Origin: Cyanophora paradoxa
Lineage: Eukaryota; Glaucocystophyceae; Cyanophorales; Cyanophoraceae
Assembly: GCA_004431415.1 (NCBI GenBank)
Contig: QPMI01000062.1
Coordinates: 530,339-594,338, forward strand
Direction of reading: 5' to 3'
Length of the DNA stretch: 64,000 bases
Shown here: positions 36,684 through 45,053 of the stretch, in pieces
Layout: each line of letters begins with the position of its first letter
How positions within the stretch are numbered: position 1 is the first letter of the stretch
Notes under the pieces: generated by a model
Seen by the model: only the letters and a program-made list of their open reading frames with translations
Databases searched by the model: none
Told to the model about the DNA's origin: nothing
Program-made: the position numbers and the translations under genes

Positions 36684-36720
36684 GTACCCCCGGAGTTTGA
36701 ACTGAAGTTTGCGTACCCCC
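36684..36720 (-). promoter_or_regulatory. Paired GTACCCCC promoter boxes, kinase copy 3
   Basis: Boxes at 36684-36691 and 36713-36720 lie 67 and 96 bp upstream of the start. The flank TTGAAGTTTGCGTACCCCC-like sequence is shared with copy 2. Confidence 0.5.
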
Positions 36721-37039
36721 AGATTCGATCTGGATCTACTTATACCGGCCGGCGCCCGGCCGCGGGCCCCGAATTCGAACTTCGGATCCGGAATCTAATT
36801 TTGAATTTGATCCGATCTCGGCGAGTCAGCCCGCGGGAAAGAGGCAGCCGCTGCCGCGCGCTACGACAGGCTCGTCGGCAGCTGCGCGCGCATGCTGCAG
36901 CTGCCGCGGCCGCGCGCTAGGCCGGCAGCGAGGCAGGCGCGCGGAATGCATATGCGATCTAGATCTAGATCTAGTGATAGCGAGGGCTAGCGCTCTATGC
37001 AGACGGCAACAAGCTCATCGGCCGCTTCCGTGCACGTTG
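36721..37039. other. Intergenic region right of the kinase array
   Basis: Mixed composition with a GATCTA repeat (36955-36973) and palindromic CATGCTGCAGCTGCCGCGGC-like words. No gene is seen. Confidence 0.5.
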
Positions 37040-37520
37040 CGGGCGGCGCGGCTCGCCGGGCGGGGCGGAGGCGCGGCGGGCGGCGGCGCGGCTCTCTGGG
37101 CGGGGCGCAGGCGCGGCGGGCGGCCGCGGCGGCGCGGCTCGCCGGCTGTGGCGGAGGCGCAGCGGGTGGCGGCGCGGGTCGCTGGGCGGGGCGGAGGCGC
37201 GGCGAACGGCTGCCGAGCGGCGCCGCTCACTGGGCTGGGCAGGGCGCAGGTGCGGCGGGCGGCGGCGCGGCGCCGGCTCGCCGGCTGTGGCGGAGGCGCG
37301 GCGGGCGGCGGCGCGGGCCCCGGGCCGGGGTCGCGATCGCCGGGCGAGGCCCGGGGCCAAGGCCGGGCGCAGCCGGCGGCGGCGCGGCTCGGCGGGCGGG
37401 TGGAGGCGCGGCGCCAGCGAGCGGCGGTGCGGCTCGCCGCCTGCGGTGGAGGCGCGGCGGGCGGCGGCGCGGCTCGGCGGGCGGGCGGGCCTCGGAGGCA
37501 CGTCGGGTGGCGGCGCGGCG
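37040..37520. repeat. Degenerate GC-rich tandem repeat block
   Basis: Imperfect units of roughly 45-60 bp built on GCGGCTCGCCGG, GGCGGAGGCGCGGCGGGC and GGCGGCGCGG recur about nine times. All six frames are open or nearly so, giving only Arg/Ala/Gly-rich or Pro/Ala/Arg-rich translations, so I treat it as non-coding satellite-like DNA. Confidence 0.6.
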
Positions 37521-37539
37521 TGCAGGGCTTTGTGTTCCA

Positions 37540-37860
37540 GTCACTGAGTTCCAGCCTGCAGCTGCCGTCTTTGTTTATTTATTGGGGAAGGGAAAATCAC
37601 TTCCCCTGTCCCTGTCCCTCGGGCCCAACCCTACCCCAAATCCCATTTCCCCGACCTCCGCAAAACCCGGGCCGCGCGGTACACGCTGAAAGCCCATCCC
37701 CAGGGGACCCCGAAACCGTGTCTCCCGGTCCCGTCCGACCAAAGGGTGATCCAGGAACAGGCACCAACACCCGGGACAAAAAGGGGTCCAGCGAGGCACA
37801 TGGAGCATATATACGGGCCGGACCAGTTCGAGGTCAATGCTTGCATTATGCCCGACATTC
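37540..37860 (-). other. Unusual non-coding block, possible mobile-element relic
   Basis: Pyrimidine-rich on the + strand (repeated CCCCTGTCCCTGTCCCTCGG, CCCATTTCCCC, CCCGGTCCCGTCC). Read on the minus strand it ends in AATAAATAAACAAAG, like the A-rich tail of a non-LTR or SINE-type element. It carries GGGGAA-N10-TTCCCC. Composition differs from both genes and introns here. No transposase or reverse transcriptase is seen. Confidence 0.3.
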
Positions 37861-38001
37861 CGTACTGGAAGAGCGAGGCCGGGCGCGAGCGCGGTCGCGT
37901 AGGAGGACGCCGCGCGTGCTAGCCAATCGCATTGGAGAGTGCGAACTTACCCTGCGGAAAGTCTTTTTGCGGTACCCGCACGATCTCCCGCGCTCGCTGC
38001 A

Positions 38002-38896
38002 ATGAGCCTCCCACGCTCCGGCCGCCCGAGCGGCAGCGGCGGCGCGAAGCCACCGCCGGGCATCGCCATCGGAGTCGATATCGAGCCGGCCAGCAAGCCC
38101 TGCAGTCAGCCAGGCTGCGGCGGATCTAGGCAGAAGTACGGCGGCAAGTGCCTGCACTGCGGCCAGCACTTCTGCACGAGGGACGCGCTTTACAGTCATG
38201 TGCTGCGATGTAGACATCCGGCGGCAAGCAGCGCAGCCGTGAAAACCCGGGCAGCTGGCGCCCACGCGTTCAGCGAGCGGCCTGAGTGCGGGGACTGTCC
38301 GACGGTCAGCAGAAGAGCAAAGCCACCGGCAGCAAAGACGTGTGGGGCTGTGACCTCTGCGCTGCCCACTTCGTGCGCTTCGGCCCGGCGAAGGTGGTGG
38401 CACACCACGCAACTGCATCCTGTGAAAAGAACCGCTTACGTGGTACGCGGTCATTATGCTTTCGAAGCGTTCGAAACTTACCTTTTCGCTACGTGTATAC
38501 GCTGTCGCAGATGAGCCGGAGCTGCAGAGCATCGCTGCGCGCGCGCGCGGAAGCCACGACCGCCGCCTCGGCGCCTGTACACGTCGGTCCGCGAGGCGCA
38601 CCAAGTGCTCGACTTGCGATGCGAGCTCACAGCGCTCAATCGCAGAGCACGGGCAGCCGGCTGCTGCGGGATCGATTCCGCCTGCTGGCAGTCACAACCT
38701 CGCCTCGCGGCGCGGCTGCAATCGCTGCACGGACAAGCAGCTGCAAGCGGCGGCCGGTGCGAACGTCTGGGGCTGCGACTACTGCGGCGAGCACTACGTC
38801 GGCTACAAACCATCGCGCGTACACGCGCATTTCAAGACTTGCAAGAAGCGAGGCACAGCCAGTGCAGGTAAGCCAGGCCAGCGCACAGCTCTCTAG
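38002..38896 (+). CDS. BED-like / C2HC multi-zinc-finger protein
   Basis: Three exons join in frame. The first finger is CLHCGQHFCTRDALYSHVLRC (C-x2-C-x12-H-x3-4-C). Two later fingers are close copies of each other: VWGCDLCAAHFVRFGPAKVV followed by HHATASC, and VWGCDYCGEHYVGYKPSRVH followed by AHFKTC. A weaker CSTCDASS...H lies between. The W-x-C-x2-C...H-x3-5-C pattern is that of BED-type fingers, which occur in hAT transposases and in genes domesticated from them, and bind DNA. No transposase catalytic or dimerisation domain follows. The start MSLPRSGRPSGSG is the first Met before the fingers. The final intron could instead splice towards the next gene, but no in-frame join was found, so I keep them separate. 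Confidence 0.55.
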
Positions 38897-38959
38897 CCGG
38901 CGCTGCCGCACATCTCATTCCTATACTTTCCTTTGCACAAGAAGAGTCTGGGCAGGCGA

Positions 38960-39900
38960 ATGAAGTCCCCTGGCCGCAGCCAAGTTTACCAGCTCGACTA
39001 CCAGGCCGGCGACAAGCTTCAGCTCGTCTACACTACCTTTGAGTCGGACCTTAAGGGTTCGTGGGTCTCTCCGTGCTCTGCCTCAGTCTGCCCTTGCTGA
39101 GCTCTCCCTCAGATGGCCACGTCCACTTCATCCCCCGGCAGTACACTCGGGAGTACGTGATCACGGCCAAGGACGAGAAGACCCAGGCGCTTGACGCCCT
39201 CAACGACGCATTCCGGTGGGCACTTTCCACCCCTCTCCCGCGTTTGTTTGCTTTCGTGTGCCCACCGCCGTCCCTGCAGGAACGGCACGGCCACTCTGCA
39301 GTCCGGCCCCAAGTCCTGCCTGGTGATGCCGGCCCCGCCTGCCCCGATTGCGGCCCTGCCTGCGCCACAGCTGCCCGAGGACGACGACGAGTGCGTCCCT
39401 CTTTCTTGCTCCCGGATGCTCCATCGCTCCTCAATCCCAGCCCGCAGGGATACGCCAAAGCGCCGCTCGGGTGGCCGCAAGGCCACCGTGATCTCCTCGG
39501 ACGAGTCCGACAACGCCTCCGCCACCGGGTCTGCCGCCCCTCCGTCTCCTTCCCCGCCCCACCTCCCCCCCCCACCCCCCTTCCCCCACCCCTCCTCCCT
39601 CTCCTTACCCGCTCTGCCCTCAGGGACGACCCCATCGAGGTCTCCTCGGACGAGGAGGGGGCAGCGCCCGAGCTCGACGCCGCCGAGGCGCCAGTCGTGA
39701 AGTCGGCCTCCGCCCCAAAGAAGGCCACAGGCATGAAGGGCCTCATGGCCCTCGCTGCGCCCCGCCTCCTCGGCACCAAGGCCGCGCGCCTCCTGGGCGC
39801 CGGCGTCTCCAAGGGCAAGAAGACCAAGAAGACGGCGGCCCCCAAGGCCGCCAAGTCCAAGGACACCAAGGGCGGAAAGAAGACCAAGGCCGTGCAGTGA
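38960..39900 (+). CDS. Lysine-rich nuclear-type protein of unknown function
   Basis: Five exons. The N-terminal part (MKSPGRSQVYQLDYQAGDKL, then HVHFIPRQYTREYVITAKDE and QALDALNDAF) looks like a small globular domain of about 90 residues that I do not recognise. It is followed by a Pro-rich linker, an acidic stretch (EDDDED), a basic patch (TPKRRSGGRKA), two copies of an SSDE-type acidic motif (VISSDESDN and IEVSSDEEG, resembling SUMO-interacting or CK2 motifs), and a lysine-rich tail (KGKKTKKTAAPKAAKSKD). The layout suggests a nuclear, chromatin or nucleolar protein. Introns at 39057-39112 and 39218-39280 have normal borders. It lies 63 bp after the zinc-finger stop, with a pyrimidine tract between. 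Confidence 0.6.
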
Positions 39901-40702
39901 CAGTGCAGTCCCGCACGGGGCTGCCAAACTGCAGCCCCCCCCGCCCATTTTGTGCGAGTCTTGTGCGCGCTGTGAATGCCAAGCCACTGCAGTGCAACAG
40001 TCCCGTTCACATGATTAAATTCCCTTCCCCGGACCCAACTGACGCGCGCGGCAAGTCAGTGGCTCTTTATCATTAGACCCCACCTTGCACATCCTGAGAC
40101 GAGCAGGGGGCGGGGGCGAGTCCGACGGTCGAAGACCTAGTACAATCCGATGCATGAATCAGTGATCGATCTGCAGCGCAGCTGCCGCATGCAGCGCTAG
40201 CTGCAGTGCAACCGGATCCCGTGGCCGCGGCCGGAGCCTCGGAGGAGCACCTTGCGAGGAGCTCGAGAATTGATCGAAAGTCATGATCATGAAACTTACT
40301 GAGTTATAATCAAAGGGCAACTTCAAGGCTTGCAAAAAAGTGACTCAGTGATGAACTTCGGAAAGCAGCAATTCTAGATCTGTGCAGAAAATTCTGTGCA
40401 ATACTAAGCTATATCTAGCTATAGCTATAGCTATAGCTACCGTAGTAGTACTAATAATTAAATATTGCGGTAATGATCATGATCATCAAAACAGGGCGAA
40501 AAAATGAAATCAGATTGTTCTGTGCAGGCTACTAAGCTACTTGCAAGTTGGGGAAATGACAAGCTTAAGGTCGCGGACTCGGCGGAGGTTCGCGGCCGCG
40601 CGCGCTGAAGCAGCTCGCGATCGGGCCCCGGGCCTGGCCCGCGGCCGGGGCGGCCGCGGGGGCGCCCGACGTGGAGACCAGGCCCGGACTCGGACGGGCC
40701 CG
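39901..40702. other. Intergenic region, AT-rich part with CTATAG repeat
   Basis: About 800 bp between convergent genes. Positions 40405-40441 are a CTATAG/TAGCTA simple repeat. Nearby AT content is the highest of the region. No gene or RNA was found. Confidence 0.55.
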
Positions 40703-42762
40703 CTAGCCGTAGATCTTGAGGGCGGCACGCTTGGCCTTCTCGCGGAGGATGCTCCCAACTGCGACGTAGGTGCCCGAGGTGGCGCACACGACCCCGAAGA
40801 GGATGATGAGCCTGTTCCACGCCAGCGTTCCCCAGGGGAGGCGGCCCCGGAACGTCCGCAGGTAGCACATCGCCGGCACGAAGACGGAGACCGCCATCTG
40901 CCCGAGCCTCATGATCAGGCGGGTGGGGCCGGAGGCCCAGACCCGGGGTCGAGGGGCGGGCACGGTCATGAAGGAGCCGACGAAGGCGAGGAGGTAGGCG
41001 AAGAAGGGGCAGCACACGGCGACGGCGAGGGAGGCGAAGACGAGGGAGGAGCGGACGGCGACGGAGAAGGCCCGCGCCGCGGGCTTCGACTCGAAGGCGA
41101 CGACCTCCTCCACCGCCAGCCCGATCGGGTTCAGGAAGAGCGACGTCTTCACGACCGCTGTGGCCGCGGGCCGGGTCAGTGAGAGATCAGAGGCCTTCGG
41201 CGTGGACGCAGCCCGCGCACGGTTGACGCAGACGAGGGCCGTGGCGAGGAGGGAGAGGGGGCCCTTGGGGAGGTTCAGCGTGATCTGCTGCTGCGTCTCC
41301 CCGCGGTGCTGGAGCCACCCGACGACCCCCATCGCGGCGTACGCCAGCATGACGACGACGTACGTCACGTCCAGCATCCGCCCGTAGCGGCGCCGCTCGC
41401 GCATCGAGGCGTAGATGCTGGGGAAGACGCCGTGGCCGGTGAAGCTGAAGGTCACGAGGCCGAACATGAGGGGGAGGTTCTGGAGGTTGACGAGGGCGAA
41501 GGCGGGGTCGGCGGGGTCGAGGCCGGCGAGGGCGCCCCCGAAGAGGCCGTCCGAGAGGACGACGAGGAGGAGGAAGAGGGCGGAGGCCATGCCCAGTACG
41601 GAGACGTACGCGAGGCGCGAGAGGTCCCGCAGCCAGGAGGTCGGCAGGATCGCCAGCGAGGAGAGCGCCATGAACAGGTTCACGTACCGCGCCCGCGCCG
41701 CCGCCTCAGCCCCCGGAAAGAAGAGCTGCGGGGGAGGACCAGGGTCGGCGACCGGGGGCGGGGAGCAGGGCGAGGCGAGGGCGGGCGCCTGGGCGAGGTT
41801 GTCGCCCTCGACGATGTAGAAGACGCAGACGGTACAGAAGAGCTCCGTGTAGAGCACCGCCGCCACCCCGAGCCGCCCCGCCCGCCCGAACACCGCCTGC
41901 GCCAGGTCCGGGTACGTCACCACCCCTGCGCGCGACCGTCGGGCTCGGCGGCGGGCGTTGGGGGCGGGGGGGGGGGGGGGGGGGGGCTCGGGGCGCACCG
42001 GGGTACTCCTCGATGCAGTAGATCAGGATCTGGGGTGCGGGGGGTCAGAGAGAGGCCCGGTGGGGCGGCGGCAGCGGGGGCGGGCGCACTTTTCCCGTGT
42101 AGTTCGTGAGGGCTGCGAGAAATCCCAAAAATAGGAGCCCCGCCCAGCCGCTCTTCATCAGCGCGAACGGCAGCGCTAGGATCCCCACCTGTCCCCGACT
42201 AAATTCAAATCCGAACGATAAAGACATGGGCGGGGGCGGTGGCGGGGAGGGCGGACGCCGCAGAGGACGTTGCAGCTATTGAAGACGCTCTGCGTGAATG
42301 TGCTGTGGCCCGCCACCTCGCCCCCGCACTCCAGCTCCCCCAGCAGCGGCGCCCCCTCCCCGTCAATCACGTGCACCTGCGGTACGCCCCGCCGCGCGTC
42401 AGCTGCAGCTGCAGCCGCGCCTGCGGCAGCTGCGGCAGCTACTTTGAGCAGCTCGCCTTTTCGTGGGCCTGCGCGGGTGGCCCAGTGGACCCGTATCCGA
42501 CGACGATTGGCGTCGCCCGCCTCACGGGCCCAGGCGTGTGCGCGCATGCCGCCCGGCGGCGCCGCTGAGGCTGCGCGCCAGGAGGGACGAACCCAGATGG
42601 AACGAGGAAGGCCAGCCCATGTCTGTCCTGTTGGGCGTTGCTTGTGCCGCCGGAAACCCCTCCGGCGCCGCCCGCCCGGGCGTGACTGTCGGTACTGCGA
42701 GGGCGTTCGTCATCGCCGCTGGCCGATCGCTGCCTCAGGAGCGAGGATGCTGCAAGATGCAC
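40703..42762 (-). CDS. AVT1-like vacuolar amino-acid transporter (AAAP family)
   Basis: This is an amino acid/auxin permease family transporter with about 11 membrane helices, most like the vacuolar AVT group (proton-coupled amino-acid exchange across the vacuole). A cytosolic N-terminus of about 150 residues leads to STFTQSVFNSCNVLCGVGIL (exon junction inside), then ALPFALMKSGWAGLLFLGFL, YTGKILIYCIEEYPG, VVTYPDLAQAVFG, YTELFCTVCVFYIVEGDNLA, YVSVLGMASALFLLLVVLSD, FGLVTFSFTGHGVFPSIYAS, SLFLNPIGLAVEEVV and RLIILFGVVCATSGTYVAVG. The TYPD, EGDNL and FTGHGVFPSIY motifs are family signatures. The intron before VVTYPDLAQ contains a G21 run on the + strand (41966-41986). The start at 42762 comes from splicing SCSK to VHVIDGEG and is less certain than the rest. 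Confidence 0.9.
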
Positions 42763-43275
42763 TGCAAATCACGGCCGCCTGAAGTGATTAAAGGCGCGGA
42801 GCGCCTTTTCGAGCCGGACGTGGATCCGGACGTGCCCATTGCAGGGGGCTCGCCGCTGGCTGGGCGACGTACGCTGCTGGAAATGCTGCGTACATGAACA
42901 TGCGTGAACAGGCCCACACGTCGAAGCGGCTCGATCGATCCGGGCCGATCGGCGCGGCCGGCGGCCGCCGCTGCAGCTGCGTCCGCACCCCTTCCCCCCC
43001 CCTCCCTCCCCCCCCCCACAAGCAACCCAGGCTCGACTCCTCGTAAGGCTATTTGCAGCCATCGTTCAGCCCGCACGCGTAGAGAGCTCCGAGAGCGTCG
43101 GAGTGCACAGGAACGCCAACATCTAGCGGCCGGAACGTTTGCTAGCTCGCGAGTTCAGACCGGCGGGAGGAGAACCAGAGAGTCCTGCAGCCGCATTCCG
43201 CCGGCTGGGAGTTCGGCGCAGCGGAGGAGGCGATCATTCCTTGCATCTTGAGACGGTCAACAGGCAGCCGCCGGC
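42763..43275. other. Divergent promoter region of transporter and SNARE genes
   Basis: About 510 bp with a C-rich tract at 42989-43018 (runs of 7-10 C). No gene was found. It is probably the shared upstream region of the two divergent genes. Confidence 0.5.
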
Positions 43276-44555
43276 ATGGCGGACGACTTGGAGGTTCGAA
43301 CGAACCCTCATCGCCGCGCTTCGCCGATCCTGACTGTGCTTTGCCTTCGCCCGTTCATTGGCACAGTACTATGACTCCGGTACGCCTTCCGGAGCGCGCC
43401 ACACGCCCCTCCAGCGCCGCTGACGCTTGCCCCTCGTTTTGCAGAGCTCAGCGCCCTCGTGGCCGACTGCGAAAAGGACCTTGCGAAGCTGCAGAAGCAG
43501 AAGGGCGCAAGAAGGTCCGAAACTATTGATGGGCTCAAGGAGAAGATGGCGCGGATGAAAGACAACTTGAAGAGCTTGAACATCGAAGTCCGCGACCTGC
43601 CGAAGAACGAGAAGCAGCTGAAGTACAAAAAGGTAATGTACGCGATATTACTCCTGCTCCCGGAGCCCTTAGCGGCCCGCCTCCGCTGCCCGCAGAAAGC
43701 TACCGAGTACGACCAGAAGATCAAGGAGTTCCAGAACCAGCTGCAGTGGGCGAAGTCGTCGGACGAAAAGTCCCAGCTAATGTCTGGAGCCGCCGCGACG
43801 AAGAAGCCCGTAGGAGAGAAGCAGAAGGCGGCGATGCGGGCAGCCGAAGAAAGTACGCCTGTGCCGCAAGGCCGCCAGCCCGCGCGCTAACTCGCTGGCC
43901 GCCGCAGAGGCGATGGAGGAGGCGGATCCTGACACGCTGGACGGGAAGCAGCTCATCCAGGTGGCAGAGCGGACGCAGGAGAAGTCGAAGAAGTCCATCA
44001 CCAACATGAAGCGCCTCGTCGCCGAGGCCGAGACCGTGCGCCCGCCAGGTTCCCGCGCCCGCGTGCCAAAATTTCGCCTCATTTTCCTTTGTCCTCTCCG
44101 AACGGCAGGTCGGCGCGGCGACGAACGTGAAGCTGCAGGAGCAGACGGACCAGATGCGGAGGATAGGGGAGGGCCTGGACCAGGTGGAGAGCAACCTGAA
44201 GCGGGCGGAGAAGCAGATCCGGGTGATCGCGCGGGGCATCGCGCGGGACAAGATCGCGTGGGTCTTCCTCGTCCTCATCCTGGGCGCCATCGGCTTCATC
44301 ATCTACTGGAAGGTCGCCAAGAAGGGCGGCAGCGACCAGATCCTCGGCCTCGACGCCCTCTCCTCCCAAGTCTGCAAGAATCTCATCGCGCAGGGGGCCA
44401 CTTCCCTCCCCGCCTCCTGCCGCTCCGCGCCCACGCCCCTCCCCTCCGCCTCCTCCTCGTCGACCTCCTCCTCTTCCACGTCCTCCTCCACGCCCGTGCA
44501 GGTGCAGCCGGCCACCACGCGCGCCCTCTCCCACTTCCGCCTCCGCGGCTACTAG
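43276..44555 (+). CDS. NPSN-like Qb-SNARE
   Basis: This is a tail-anchored SNARE of the novel plant SNARE type, acting in plasma-membrane or cell-plate fusion in plants. MADDLE is joined by a long intron to LSALVADCEKDLAKLQKQKG, starting an N-terminal coiled-coil (Habc-like) region with ETIDGLKEKMARMKDNLKSL and DQKIKEFQNQLQWAKSS. The SNARE motif runs from KLQEQTDQMRRIGEGLDQVE to RAEKQIRVIARGIARDKIA, with the central Q of LDQVES in the zero layer and QxxQMRRI typical of Qb/NPSN. The membrane anchor is IAWVFLVLILGAIGFIIYW. After it comes an unusually long Ser/Thr-rich tail of about 65 residues, which would face the lumen or outside. Introns sit after KYKK, AAEE and AEAET. VTI1-like identity is less likely because the spacing and C-terminal tail fit NPSN better. 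Confidence 0.85.
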
Positions 44556-45053
44556 GGGCGCCCTCCCCCGGCCCCGTACCCGCCCCCCGAGCTGTGTGCT
44601 TCCCCTTCACTTCAACCCGCACCATGTACCATGAACCCTCTCACGACCCTTCGAATTCGTGCCCCGCGTTCCTCTCATGATCACTCTTCTCACCTTGCGC
44701 GTTCCCGGAGGAGTGCCTCAAGGGCGCGCGCTGGGTGCCACGGCCTTTGTGGCCATGTGGCTGGACCTGCCAGCTGCAGGCCGGTGGCTAGCTGGGTCGG
44801 GCTGCGCATGCATGTACGTATACGTGCACGCGTACGTGGGCGGCCCGGGCTGGGCGGGGACGGCCGCGCGAGGGCAGGACGAGGCCAGAGGGTCCGGCCG
44901 CGGCCCAGACTCGCGAGAACCGCAATTGCAAGTCGCGGCCGGCCCATCGGCTCATCATCAGCTAGCGCTGCTGTTGGCCGCCGGGCCGAAGGCCGAAACG
45001 AAGGCGGAAACGAGTCAGTATCCCCTGTAGGGTCATTCCCCCCTGCTGAAAAG
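44556..45053. other. Intergenic region
   Basis: About 500 bp with alternating purine-pyrimidine words (TACGTATACGTGCACGCGTACG near 44814). No gene was found. Confidence 0.5.

Larger units (their letters stand above)
12102..36720 (-). repeat. Tandem array of three hybrid histidine kinase genes
   Basis: Three complete gene-plus-promoter units in the same orientation. Stop codons are at 12102, 20710 and 28950; starts are at 19870, 28402 and 36617. The period is 8.2-8.6 kb. Exons, introns and a promoter box are shared, which shows duplication of genomic DNA and not retroposition. Some blocks are identical between copies while others differ clearly. Confidence 0.9.

Noticed and set aside
37040-37520. 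Open frames of 150-340 codons in the GC repeat block
   Set aside because: Every frame is open because stop codons are rare in the repeat. The translations are only Arg/Ala/Gly or Pro/Ala/Arg runs.
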